Shown: positions 1 through 8,917 of the stretch, in pieces
Numbering within the stretch: the first letter of the stretch is position 1
Layout of the letters: every line of letters begins with the position of its first letter
Assembly: GCA_016719615.1 (NCBI GenBank)
Contig: JADJYQ010000001.1
Location: forward strand, 1,214,501 to 1,278,500
From: Saprospiraceae bacterium
GTDB lineage: Bacteria; Bacteroidota; Bacteroidia; Chitinophagales; Saprospiraceae
Direction of reading: 5' to 3'
DNA length: 64,000 nucleotides
The notes under the pieces: model-generated
Databases searched by the model: none
What the model was told of the DNA's origin: nothing
The model's input: only the letters and a program-made list of their open reading frames with translations
Program-made: the position numbers and the translations under genes

Positions 1-1
1 G

Positions 2-211
2 AGTAAGATCGACGCGAGCCAATTTGCTAAGCAGCAACATGTAGAAATTTACAATCTGCAAGGCGGAAAATTATTTGATGGCCTGTGGAAGTTTACAGCA
101 CATCCTTCTGTAGGAAACGTAGTCTTTCCGGGAACTATTAAGTCTGGTATTTACTTTGTGAATTTTGTAGATTTGCAAACCAGCGTTAAATTGGTGAATA
201 TTAAGGAGTAA
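2..211 (+). CDS. C-terminal fragment of a T9SS-sorted secreted protein (5' end outside window)
   Basis: An open frame enters from the left edge and stops at TAA 209-211. The 69 visible residues look like a type A (Por) sorting domain: a VEIYNLQGGKLFDG strand pair, then a SGIYFVNF turn and a short basic tail ending KLVNIKE. Such domains direct proteins through the type IX secretion system of Bacteroidota. The function of the missing upstream part cannot be judged. The downstream gene begins about 100 bases later on the same strand. Confidence 0.75.
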   Translation, partial: SKIDASQFAKQQHVEIYNLQGGKLFDGLWKFTAHPSVGNVVFPGTIKSGIYFVNFVDLQTSVKLVNIKE

Positions 212-314
212 AAGAGTTGAATTGAAACCGGGTGAAGTGTGCGCAAATTTTATTTCTAAGACAATAGTAGATATACTGCATCCGGTTTTGGTTTTGTTTA
301 ACCAAAATCATAAC

Positions 315-1667
315 ATGAAAAGCAATAGATGTAAACTTATTATTGTGTTGGCTTTGATGGCATTCCTGATGAAGGCTCAATCTGGAATCAGCCAATGCAG
401 TTTTCAGTATATATCGAATGATACAGCCCATCAGGATTATATTGATATTGTTTTTGAGGAAGATTCTACAAAAAACATCATCAGTTTTGGATCCAGATTT
501 AGCAGATACAATACTAGTAATTCTATATTCAATGCTCTGGTATTTCAGAAATTTTCTGAATGCGGTGAATTGTTACAATATAATGCTAATTCTACCTATG
601 GGTCTTATTTATTGCGCCCGGAAAGACTTCCATATCATCCGAGCTATTATCCCGAAGAATTTATTGGAAATCATTGCCTCCAAACGGGTCAGGATCGATT
701 TGTGTGTGCAGTCAAGGTTCAGGATAGCATAAGTCGATTGCGTTATGTGATGCTTGTTGAAATAAACAATGAAGGTGAATTTCTCAAACACGGCGTAAGT
801 CCTATATCAGCTCAAAAGGCCAATCAGTTTTTGCTGAGTCATTTGTTGCAATTAGCCAACAAACAGTTTATCGCCATCTTATGGGATTTGGCAACAGGGT
901 ATGAATTTTTATATTTTGATGAAGCATTTGAATTCCAATATGCAAAGACATTCACCATTGATCGCGGCATTCGCGCTATTAAATCTTTGCCAAATGGAGA
1001 TTTTATTTGTAGTGCGGCTGCAAGCGATAAGTATGGCTTCCAGTTTTACAGAATGGATAGTTTAGCACAAATAAAATGGATACAAACACCCGTAGAAGTA
1101 TTTGGAAGTATCAGAGATTTTATTGTCCAAAATGACAGCATCTATCTTGTCGGAAATTATGGCAATACTGCAGCATTATTAATTGCTGATTTAAATGGAA
1201 AAATCTTACAATCCTATTTGTACACTCAACAGCCGTATTGCAATCAGCGATTTTGCAGTGTTCTGCTCAATGACGATCAATCGGCGTCTGTTGGTGCTTA
1301 TGTAAGACATTGCGACCCCGATGATCCCAGAGGCGCTGACCTTGCCATTTTTACCATCGATTCAAATGGAAGTATAACAAATCAAGAGTCTTACAATTTT
1401 ATCAGTCGATTGGGAAATGGCAATTCAAGTCAAAAAAATTACTTTACTGATTTTGGGTGTTATGGTTTGACAAAAACTTTAGACCAGGGTTTATTGATGT
1501 ACGGCACTTCTATGTACAGTGATGTCAATTTCAATGCGGTATTACACCACGATGCTTTGTTGGTAAAAACAAAGCCACAGCATGTAGTCCAAACTAAAAA
1601 TCAGCTTGATGGGTTAAGTTTAGATATCAAACTTAAAACAAATCTTGTCCAAATGAATTGGAATTAA
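315..1667 (+). CDS. Secreted protein of unknown function, T9SS sorting domain out of frame
   Basis: About 450 residues. I chose ATG 315 because it is followed by a good signal peptide (MKSNRCKLIIVLALMAFLMK, cleaved near SGISQ); an in-frame TTG at 222 would add a non-signal leader. The body reads as repeated beta strands with phrases such as YLVGNYGNTAALLIADLNG and TKTLDQGLLMYGTS, typical of propeller-like secreted Bacteroidota proteins, but I recognise no named catalytic domain. The frame ends at TAA 1665-1667 just where a sorting domain should begin, and that domain is found intact in another frame (1652-1849). The gene therefore looks like a longer T9SS cargo gene carrying a one-base deletion near 1651-1653. 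Confidence 0.7.
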   Translation: MKSNRCKLIIVLALMAFLMKAQSGISQCSFQYISNDTAHQDYIDIVFEEDSTKNIISFGSRFSRYNTSNSIFNALVFQKFSECGELLQYNANSTYGSYLLRPERLPYHPSYYPEEFIGNHCLQTGQDRFVCAVKVQDSISRLRYVMLVEINNEGEFLKHGVSPISAQKANQFLLSHLLQLANKQFIAILWDLATGYEFLYFDEAFEFQYAKTFTIDRGIRAIKSLPNGDFICSAAASDKYGFQFYRMDSLAQIKWIQTPVEVFGSIRDFIVQNDSIYLVGNYGNTAALLIADLNGKILQSYLYTQQPYCNQRFCSVLLNDDQSASVGAYVRHCDPDDPRGADLAIFTIDSNGSITNQESYNFISRLGNGNSSQKNYFTDFGCYGLTKTLDQGLLMYGTSMYSDVNFNAVLHHDALLVKTKPQHVVQTKNQLDGLSLDIKLKTNLVQMNWN

Positions 1668-1849
1668 TTGGCCCAATTCAGAATATTCAAAACTGGTGGA
1701 TTTCAGATTTGTATGGCAATATTGTTGATTCCGGAAGTAAATGGATCAATCCAATGCAATTGAATTCCATACGGAGTGGTCTAGGTTTTTTGCATTTAGA
1801 ATTTATGTTCGCCTATAGCAATAGTTTTAAATTTATTTGCATCAAATGA
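1652..1849 (+). pseudogene. Out-of-frame T9SS type A sorting domain belonging to the preceding gene
   Basis: In the frame one base back from the preceding gene, translation continues NELELIGPIQNIQNWW, then ISDLYGNIVDSG, LNSIRSGLGFLHLEF and KFICIK, stopping at TGA 1847-1849. This has the shape of a type A sorting domain (DLYG turn, Leu-x-SG-hydrophobic strand, short basic tail). It has no ATG of its own. Adding one A to the AAA run at 1651-1653 would fuse it to the upstream frame. Its stop overlaps the ATG of the next gene (ATGA at 1846-1849), which suggests the pair was once translationally coupled. Confidence 0.6.
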
Positions 1850-4800
1850 ACTTGTTGTTTCAAAAGCACTTTTATTGTATGATTTTGAAACCATGTTTGG
1901 TTTTAATACTAATTTGTTGCAGTGTTTTGATTTATGCTCAATGTACTCCTCCTACTTCCGAAACCTGTGAAGAAACGATTCCTTTTTGTTCGCTGAATCA
2001 GCTGAATGGTTATAGTTGCATCACCAGTAGCACAACATTGAGTACTTGTTGGCCAGGTTGTGCACAAGGAGGCGCAAATCAACGATCCTGGCTTGCATTT
2101 ATTAGTACTGGTGGAAGCGTTACTATTACTTTAAGTGTTGGAAATTGTCCAATTGCAAATTTCCCTGGTTTTGGTATTTGTCCTGGTTTTTGGGGTGATT
2201 GCAATTGTAATGAAGAAATTTTATGTCAGCCAGGATACATTCAAGAAAATAACTCAATGAGTTATACAATGAACTTACAAGCATGCAAAATTTATTATAT
2301 AACATTGGATCATGGTGACGATCAATGCGACTTCACAATCTCCACCTCTGGCGGCAATCCACCCAACTTAATATTAGGCCCGATCAACAATAAAGCAAGC
2401 GGCATCATTGAGCCCGTATGCGAAGGTTATTGCGATTATTCATTTTTTGTGGATCCTGGTGGTTGCCAAGCAGCTCATTTTGAATGGACCCTGGATGGAG
2501 CTCCAGTTGGAACGAATAAACCGGATCTCAAACTGGATTTTCCCCAAGCGGGCGATTTCAGATTGTGTGTGAGCGCGACAGTAGGCAATCCACACAATGG
2601 AGCGATTTGTCTGGAGCAAGGACCTGTTTGCACTACGGTCAAAGTGCGTCGCCATGCTGATCGGAACGGCACCCTGCGTACACTTTGTTCTGAAACTGCC
2701 GCCCAAGGCACTTATCGCTGGCATTCGCAGCTCATTCAAACATCCGGGATCTACCGGGAAACCTTTACGGATGCCGTTTGCTGTCCCTACGACTCGGTTG
2801 TTGAGTTTCGGGTGCTGCCCAAACCCGAACCTCCGGATGTGTATTACATCACTTGCAACAATGTACCCTATGTAGATGCGATGGGTCGGCGCTGGTCGCC
2901 TTGCCGCACTCAAGAGATCATCGACTTTTCAAAATTCACAGAACCTTACAAATGCGATAGTTCGATCCGGCTCACTGCTGTGAATGTGGACATTGGAGCC
3001 GACTGGAAAGCTGCCTGCATGAACGGTAAAGTAGAATTGAACCCCAATATCAAAATTGTAAAACCCTGCGAAGCAGGGGAGAGCTACGAATATGAATACA
3101 AATGGTATCGCAAAACGGATACGCTAAAAAAGACCTTGTCTGTAGACGAACGACTGTTAGTTGATTCAGTGCAGTTCCAATACTGTGTAGATGTACAGGT
3201 CAAAGTACGACTGGGAACGGCGATGGCCATGTGCAACAAAACATTCTGCGATACGATCAATAAGATCAAAGCGCTGGGAAGTCAGGATAGTATCCGATTG
3301 AGGCTTTGTGATTCCGTCACCATCAACAACAAAACTTATACTCAATCCGATACCTTCACCCAGTTATGGACCAATGTGTTTGGTTGCGATAGTTTGGTAT
3401 TTACGGAACTAAATATATCTAAGAGCAGTTCATCCTCGGTTCAACAAATGGAATGCGATTCGGTAAATATTAATGGGCAGAGTTATTATCAAAGCGGAAC
3501 ATATATGCAGATCTTGCAAAATGCAAATCAATGTGATAGTATTATAAAGCTGGATCTCACCATTGAAAAAAGTTCACAGACGATAATAAATCTCAATGAA
3601 TGCGATTCCGTTGAGTTTAATGGCCAGATCTATTATCAATCGGGCAATTACCAGCAGCAGTATTTTACCAAGCTTGGCTGTGATAGTATATTAAACCTGG
3701 AGATCAACATTGCAAAAAGCAGTAAAACAGATATACTACTTAGTGGCTGTGATTCAATCATGATTAATGGCAACAGCTATAATCAATCTGCTACATTTAC
3801 GCAGCACTTAAAAAACCAAGTCGGCTGCGATAGTATCATTGCCACGGAAGTGCAGATCCATAAAAGTAGCAAAATGGATACGTCCTTGAGAAAATGTGAT
3901 TCGATCAGCATCAATAGTCAGCTCTATACAAATACAGGCGATTACAGTCAATTGTTGACCAGTGCAAACGGCTGCGATAGTGTATTGAATCTGCAACTGG
4001 ATATACCCAAAAGCAGCAGTGTTAGACTTGTGAGTAGTGCCTGCGATTCTGCACGTATCAACGGAGTTGTTTATACTTCCACCGGTATCTACAACCAATT
4101 ACTTAGCAACACAGCTGGTTGCGACAGTATTTTAATTTTGGATCTTAGCATACACAAAAGCTATACCGATAGTGTGTATTTGACTGACTGCGATTCGGTG
4201 TTGTATCTGGGGCAGACTTATAAAACCAGCGGTCAGTATCCCTTAAAACATCAAAGTACAAATGGCTGCGACAGCATCATAAATGTATTTATCAATATCC
4301 CCAATAGCAAGGTCACAATCTACAAACATGCGACTTGCGATTCAGCCACGATCAATGGAACGACCTATACCCAGTCCGGCATCTACACACAAACACTCAG
4401 CAGTGCCAATGGCTGTGACAGCACGCTGCAAATCGAATTAAATGTATTTACAAAGACCGCCGGTCAGATCACATGGACGGCTTGTGATAGTGCTGAAATT
4501 AACGGAATCAGCTATCAACAATCCGGTAATTATATGCAATTGTTAAAAAGTGTAAATCAATGTGACAGTACACTGGACATTATCTTAAATTTATCAAAAA
4601 GTTCAACGGAAGCATTAAAATTAAAAAGTTGTGATTCAGTGCAGGTGAACGGGCAGCTATATTCTCAAAGCGGAATCTATACTCAAGTCTTAAAAAATTC
4701 AGCCCAATGCGATAGTATACTGACAATTGATTTTACGCGACAACAAAGCAGCAGTGCAGACCTGAGTTACAAATCCTGTGATTCGATTGAAGTAAACCGA

Positions 4801-6093
4801 CAAGTATATAAACAGTCTGGCAATTATAAACAGACATTGGTCAATGTAAACAACTGTGATAGTATCATCAATTTGCAAATTGAAATTACAAAAAGCAGTG
4901 CAGAAAATCTGTCTATCCAACAATGCGATTCTGTTGAAGTCAACGGTCAGTTTTACACCCAAAGCGGAATCTATACTCAAGTCCTAAAGAATGCAGCTCA
5001 ATGCGATAGTATCCTGCAACTGGAGATCGGCATCTTAAAACCTACGACAGCGACGCTCAGTCAAACGACATGTGACTCAGCGATCATCAATCATCAGCTG
5101 TATACCGCAACAGGCGTATACAGTCAATTACTAACAAATGTTAGTGGTTGCGATAGTATTCTTACATTGGATCTGAAGATAAACAATCGCACAATCGGCA
5201 CACTGAGCCAAACCCATTGTGATTCTGCGGTCATCAATAACCGTTTATATACATCTACAGGAGTTTATAAACAGTTACTAACGAATGTAAGTGGTTGTGA
5301 CAGCACATTAAACATAGATCTGACCATCAAACCGGGCAATTCAACCAGCTTAAATGCCGGAGTTGATACCACAATCTGCGAAGGCGAGATCCTAAAATTA
5401 AATGGAACGTTTACAGGCAATGCCAAGTTCCAGTGGCAATCAGCTCAGGGAAATTTTGATCATCCAGAAAGTCTCAACACAAATTTTTATCCAAGCGGGA
5501 TTGGCAAAGAGAGACTCTACCTACAGGCAGCAGACGATTGCAAACAATGGCTTGACAGCATGGAAGTGTTGATCTTAGCCAAACAAATCATTACAGTTAC
5601 CGGCGATACGATCATCGATCCCTGCAAAGAAATTACATTCAAAGCAGGTGGAGCTGCCAACTACATCTGGACTCCCGCTTCACAAATCGATTGTTTGGAT
5701 CCCCCCTGCAGTCTGGTCAGAATAAAGTCCAATGACATCACACAATTTACGATCAGTTCGCCAGGTCCTTGTGTTGTGCCCGCAGAACTGAGTTTAAGCA
5801 TATCACAAATCCGTGAAGACATCTACCTGCCCAATGTATTTAGTCCCAACGGCGATAACATCAACGACCTATTCCTGCCAACTGTCAACTGCGAACTGAT
5901 GACATCCTATTTGTTGCAGATATACGATCGCTGGGGCAATCAGCTATTTGAATCAAATGATAAACACAAAGGCTGGGACGGAAGAAGCCAGGATCGTTTC
6001 ATGATACCAGGTGTATATCCATATATTGTGCATTATGAAATTGCGGGAGCGGGAAAGAAAATGAAGAAAGGGGAGGTGACGTTGGTGCGATGA
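1846..6093 (+). CDS. Large repeat-containing secreted adhesin-like protein with gliding-motility (T9SS type B) C-terminal domain
   Basis: About 1,415 residues. ATG 1846 overlaps the preceding TGA; ATG 1879 (MILKPCLVLILICCSVLIYAQ) is an alternative with a tighter signal peptide. After the signal comes a Cys-rich N-terminal region, then fourteen 49-residue modules each of the form CDSxxINGxxYxQSGxYxQ...CDSxxxLxLxIxKSS, an Ig-like segment (GVDTTICEGEILKLNG), and a terminal LPNVFSPNGDNINDLF...YDRWGNQLFES domain typical of T9SS type B sorting. Likely exported to the cell surface or medium; an adhesive role is inference. From about 2340 the DNA becomes more GC-rich than the 5' part, as if domains of different origin were joined. 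No enzymatic motif seen. Confidence 0.8.
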   Translation: MNLLFQKHFYCMILKPCLVLILICCSVLIYAQCTPPTSETCEETIPFCSLNQLNGYSCITSSTTLSTCWPGCAQGGANQRSWLAFISTGGSVTITLSVGNCPIANFPGFGICPGFWGDCNCNEEILCQPGYIQENNSMSYTMNLQACKIYYITLDHGDDQCDFTISTSGGNPPNLILGPINNKASGIIEPVCEGYCDYSFFVDPGGCQAAHFEWTLDGAPVGTNKPDLKLDFPQAGDFRLCVSATVGNPHNGAICLEQGPVCTTVKVRRHADRNGTLRTLCSETAAQGTYRWHSQLIQTSGIYRETFTDAVCCPYDSVVEFRVLPKPEPPDVYYITCNNVPYVDAMGRRWSPCRTQEIIDFSKFTEPYKCDSSIRLTAVNVDIGADWKAACMNGKVELNPNIKIVKPCEAGESYEYEYKWYRKTDTLKKTLSVDERLLVDSVQFQYCVDVQVKVRLGTAMAMCNKTFCDTINKIKALGSQDSIRLRLCDSVTINNKTYTQSDTFTQLWTNVFGCDSLVFTELNISKSSSSSVQQMECDSVNINGQSYYQSGTYMQILQNANQCDSIIKLDLTIEKSSQTIINLNECDSVEFNGQIYYQSGNYQQQYFTKLGCDSILNLEINIAKSSKTDILLSGCDSIMINGNSYNQSATFTQHLKNQVGCDSIIATEVQIHKSSKMDTSLRKCDSISINSQLYTNTGDYSQLLTSANGCDSVLNLQLDIPKSSSVRLVSSACDSARINGVVYTSTGIYNQLLSNTAGCDSILILDLSIHKSYTDSVYLTDCDSVLYLGQTYKTSGQYPLKHQSTNGCDSIINVFINIPNSKVTIYKHATCDSATINGTTYTQSGIYTQTLSSANGCDSTLQIELNVFTKTAGQITWTACDSAEINGISYQQSGNYMQLLKSVNQCDSTLDIILNLSKSSTEALKLKSCDSVQVNGQLYSQSGIYTQVLKNSAQCDSILTIDFTRQQSSSADLSYKSCDSIEVNRQVYKQSGNYKQTLVNVNNCDSIINLQIEITKSSAENLSIQQCDSVEVNGQFYTQSGIYTQVLKNAAQCDSILQLEIGILKPTTATLSQTTCDSAIINHQLYTATGVYSQLLTNVSGCDSILTLDLKINNRTIGTLSQTHCDSAVINNRLYTSTGVYKQLLTNVSGCDSTLNIDLTIKPGNSTSLNAGVDTTICEGEILKLNGTFTGNAKFQWQSAQGNFDHPESLNTNFYPSGIGKERLYLQAADDCKQWLDSMEVLILAKQIITVTGDTIIDPCKEITFKAGGAANYIWTPASQIDCLDPPCSLVRIKSNDITQFTISSPGPCVVPAELSLSISQIREDIYLPNVFSPNGDNINDLFLPTVNCELMTSYLLQIYDRWGNQLFESNDKHKGWDGRSQDRFMIPGVYPYIVHYEIAGAGKKMKKGEVTLVR
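3307..5364 (+). repeat. Fourteen in-frame 147-bp tandem modules (49 residues each)
   Basis: The first Cys codon of each module lies at 3307, 3454, 3601, 3748, 3895, 4042, 4189, 4336, 4483, 4630, 4777, 4924, 5071 and 5218: every interval is exactly 147 bases. Each module carries two Cys-Asp-Ser triads about 26 residues apart. At the DNA level most copies are well diverged, but copies 10 and 12 share long identical stretches (around 4665-4690 and 4959-4984), and copies 13 and 14 are close. Confidence 0.95.
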
Positions 6094-6115
6094 GGAGGAA
6101 GGGATGTTGGAAGAA

Positions 6116-6187
6116 GTCTGATAGTCTGATAGTCTGATAGTCTGTTAGTCTGTTAGTCTGTTAGTCTGCTAGGCTGTTTGGTAGTCA
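6116..6187. repeat. Degenerate octamer tandem array (GTCTGATA/GTCTGTTA)
   Basis: Read in steps of eight: three GTCTGATA, three GTCTGTTA, GTCTGCTA, then two decayed units GGCTGTTT and GGTAGTCA. It starts 22 bases after the stop of the adhesin-like gene. The reverse complement of the same unit recurs at 27931-27962. Confidence 0.9.
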
Positions 6188-6319
6188 CTAAGTCTGTATC
6201 ATATTGTGCCCAGCATAGTCATGATTATTGCAATCGAGAAGATTGATTTTATTTGGACTGATAACTGATAATTTCCAACTGATAACTTCTTCTAGTAAGT
6301 TTGTTAGAAAACAACACGC

Positions 6320-6335
6320 ACTAACGAATGTTAGT
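6320..6335. repeat. ACTAAC-N4-GTTAGT inverted repeat, copy 1
   Basis: ACTAAC, four bases GAAT, GTTAGT: perfect 6-bp arms. Related copies lie at 36399-36414, 36516-36531 (last base mismatched) and 53910-53925, all intergenic. Confidence 0.7.
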
Positions 6336-6441
6336 TCAGCAATAATACAATTATTTTCAATTGATTTTTTGTAACTTGACTTATTCAAAGAATATTGCTT
6401 GAGCTTTTAACAATTGACTATTAACTCTTAACAATTGTTCA

Positions 6442-6508
6442 TGTCCCGTAGGGACAAAATATTGGTAAAAAAAAGAAAACAACGCTCACAGCGTGCCGTA
6501 GGTACGCT
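6442..6508. repeat. Pair of REP-like palindromes centred on GTA
   Basis: TGTCCC-GTA-GGGACA at 6442-6456 is a perfect 6-bp-arm palindrome. AGCGTGCC-GTA-GGTACGCT at 6490-6508 has 8-bp arms with one mismatch that still allows a G-U pair in RNA. They share the CC-GTA-GG core and lie 33 bases apart in noncoding DNA, like REP-type dispersed palindromes. No repeat-associated transposase gene is visible nearby. Confidence 0.55.
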
Positions 6509-6657
6509 ACAGTATCTTGGGTAGTAAAATGCTATAGAATAAACGGATTACAGAATTGACTTTTTAAGAAACATCAACCTTTAATCACCATCACCAATTT
6601 GGCATATAACAAGCCTCCTATTCTTTGTTCCTTAATCCTTTACTCCATCATCCAAAC

Positions 6658-8859
6658 TTATTCCTTTTTTCCCAGCCTCCACTTTATTCCCACATAGGCT
6701 TTTCTTCCGGAAACCGGAGCATATACCTCCGAAGCATTAAAATAATTCCCATAAGGATTGTCAACTTGTATAATTGCATCGTGTTGACTGTAAGCCAAAA
6801 GATTTTCACTTCCGATATAAAATTCCCAATTGCTAATGGTGTAGCTTAATTGCGATTGCATAAGCACATAGTCCTCTGTAGGAGAGTGATGTCCATGTAA
6901 TAACGAAACTGGCACGCCCTCTTTATCTGAAAGTCTCATTTTCCCAACGTAATTGGAAGTAATATTCCATAACCATTGTTTATTATTGGATTCAAGATCC
7001 ATTGATAATAATGCTCTGTATTTTGGAGTCATTAAAGTCGTTCTGCTTCCTTCTTCCAAATCAATTTGAGTATGGGTATATTTTCCGCCAGCCTTCAAAT
7101 TCATAAAGGGAAATAAACGATACGACAAAGTGATAATGGATTGAAATGCGCGTGATTTTCCTTCAAGAGCGTATACATTCACTTCCTGATAGTTTTTATC
7201 CAGATCAATGATCAGTTGCTGATCAAACCAAGTATAGTAAGCATCCAGGTTTATTTCAAGTTCTTTGCCTCCAATAAAAGGTTTCCCAACAAAATTCAAT
7301 CCGGTATTCCAGGATTTTTCAATGGGTATGGGGCCATTAAATACCCAGGATTTCGAACTGGCCATTAAATGAGTGTTTTCAGAGAATACTCTGGGCATTC
7401 GGTATCCACGCCCAATAGAACTCCTCACAGTCCAGTCCTCGGTAAAAAGATAACGCAAACTGACTCTTGGCATCCATAGTGGTTTTGTGTTTTCGATAAA
7501 ATCGGCATGAAATCCTATGGTCGTTGTTAATTTATTATCTGCTTCGATGCTGTTCCTAAAAGTATGCTCTACAAAAAATGCTGCAAGTTTCTCTCGATAG
7601 TCTATAGTCTTACCGTCAAATTTTTCAACAGCATCATGATATTTAAATTGTGGACCCGTTATTATTTGGTGATTGCCTTTTCCGAAAGTATGGTTGTAGA
7701 GTAGTTTGAAATGAATATTTTTTTCGGTGGCCTCAAACTTTCGGTTACCATAAACAGATTGAATTTTGGCATAAGCAACATCATAAATGGAACCAGTATT
7801 GTCATTCGGATTCGAAAATCCAACATAACCAAGATTTCCAAAGAGATTAAAATATTGCAATTCCTGACGAATCACATAAGGATTATCTTGAATCAATTGT
7901 CCGCTCGATTTTTTTTCATAAAGCGCTTGTGCATTCACTTGCCCTTCAAAGGTCTCGCTAAAGAATATATTGCGAAGGATACCATTGATACGTTCATTAC
8001 GGGGTTCGTCCTGGAATTGGTCTTTATTATGATCGCGTTCTGAACTTTGAAAATTTGAATTGATATACAGACCACTGGATCTCTGATGATCCCAAGTTTT
8101 ATTCAAATGCAAATTGGCTTCATATCGCCCATGCGCATCAGCAAATAAATTAAAATACACAGGGTAATCCTCATAAGGTTTTTTGAGTTGTACATTGATG
8201 GCTCCGCTCATACTTTGGATCCCATTTTGCACGGAAGAAGCCCCTTTTAAAATATCTACGCGCTCAAGCCAGGTTCCGGCAAGTAAATCATAGCCGTAGT
8301 TGCTAAGTATGCCCGTATATGCAGGCCGGTTTTCTATCAGCAATTGTGTATAAATTCCGCGAAGGCCCAGAAACTGAATCTCTTTGGATCCAGTTACCGC
8401 ATTCGTATAACTTACATCTACTGCATTGCTCGTTTGAAAACTTTCAGAGAGACTGCAACAGGCTGCTTTGCGAAATTCTTTTTTCTCAAGTGTTTCAATG
8501 TTTAATGGATTTAATCTAGAAAATGCATTTGAATTCCGGTCCGTTTTTATTTCAACACCGGACAATAGTACGCCTTCATGTAAAGTGAATATTTCAAAGG
8601 ATTGATCTTTAGGAATGAGCTGTGTATCTTTTTGAAAACCGGTATAACTTAAAATGAGATAGTTGTTATCTGTTTTACGCTCGAGTCTAAAATGTCCATT
8701 TTCATTGGTGCTTGTACCAATATTGGATTCTAACCAATATACACTGACACCCACGAGGCTCATGTTTTTATCATCGACTACATTGCCCATTAAAAACTGA
8801 GCTGATATTTTGGATAAACTTACAAATGTTAGTATAAATACATATATTGTTTTGCCCAT
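6658..8859 (-). CDS. TonB-dependent outer-membrane receptor, probable metal or metal-chelate uptake
   Basis: 733 residues starting at ATG 8859 with a signal peptide ending SKISAQ. A carboxypeptidase-regulatory-like beta-sandwich follows (GNVVDDKNMSLVGVSVYW, residues about 25-105), then a plug domain with KAACCSLSESFQT and GLRGIYTQLLIENRP, a LERVDILKGASSVQNG segment, and a long 22-strand-type barrel ending VGIKWRLGKKE. The CC motif before the LSESF segment is typical of a Bacteroidota receptor subgroup often found with metal-binding proteins. The Cys/His-rich gene 58 bases upstream on the same strand supports a metal substrate (inference). It is not SusC-like: no SusD partner is present. Confidence 0.85.
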   Translation of the reverse strand: MGKTIYVFILTFVSLSKISAQFLMGNVVDDKNMSLVGVSVYWLESNIGTSTNENGHFRLERKTDNNYLILSYTGFQKDTQLIPKDQSFEIFTLHEGVLLSGVEIKTDRNSNAFSRLNPLNIETLEKKEFRKAACCSLSESFQTSNAVDVSYTNAVTGSKEIQFLGLRGIYTQLLIENRPAYTGILSNYGYDLLAGTWLERVDILKGASSVQNGIQSMSGAINVQLKKPYEDYPVYFNLFADAHGRYEANLHLNKTWDHQRSSGLYINSNFQSSERDHNKDQFQDEPRNERINGILRNIFFSETFEGQVNAQALYEKKSSGQLIQDNPYVIRQELQYFNLFGNLGYVGFSNPNDNTGSIYDVAYAKIQSVYGNRKFEATEKNIHFKLLYNHTFGKGNHQIITGPQFKYHDAVEKFDGKTIDYREKLAAFFVEHTFRNSIEADNKLTTTIGFHADFIENTKPLWMPRVSLRYLFTEDWTVRSSIGRGYRMPRVFSENTHLMASSKSWVFNGPIPIEKSWNTGLNFVGKPFIGGKELEINLDAYYTWFDQQLIIDLDKNYQEVNVYALEGKSRAFQSIITLSYRLFPFMNLKAGGKYTHTQIDLEEGSRTTLMTPKYRALLSMDLESNNKQWLWNITSNYVGKMRLSDKEGVPVSLLHGHHSPTEDYVLMQSQLSYTISNWEFYIGSENLLAYSQHDAIIQVDNPYGNYFNASEVYAPVSGRKAYVGIKWRLGKKE

Positions 8860-8917
8860 AATCTAATATTATAAAAGAAATTTTTTAAAAAAAAGTGTTG
8901 CTAAAGAACACCTTGGG

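Larger units (their letters stand above)
6094..6657. other. Intergenic region with short-repeat families, no gene seen
   Basis: This 564-base stretch between two convergent genes holds an octamer array (6116-6187), an ACTAAC/GTTAGT hairpin (6320-6335), two direct copies of a TTAACAATTG-type motif near 6408-6438, and two palindromes centred on CCGTA (6442-6456, 6490-6508). Short open frames here have no codon bias or recognisable product. Confidence 0.7.

Noticed and set aside
222..314. TTG at 222 as start of the first complete gene
   Set aside because: ATG 315 directly begins a good signal peptide; the extra leader would bury it.
2440..2913. A 157-codon minus-strand frame opposite the adhesin-like gene
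   Set aside because: The plus strand has a continuous, domain-rich frame; the antisense frame has no recognisable content and only reflects locally higher GC.
3307..5364. Regular 147-bp repeats considered as a CRISPR-like or noncoding array
   Set aside because: Units are much longer than CRISPR repeats, diverge in sequence, have no spacers and keep one reading frame throughout.
6116..6187. Octamer array considered as a CRISPR array
   Set aside because: Units are contiguous with no spacers and there are no cas genes in the window.
6188..6388. A 66-codon minus-strand frame in the 6.1-6.7 kb spacer
   Set aside because: It runs through short repeats and a hairpin, with no protein-like composition.
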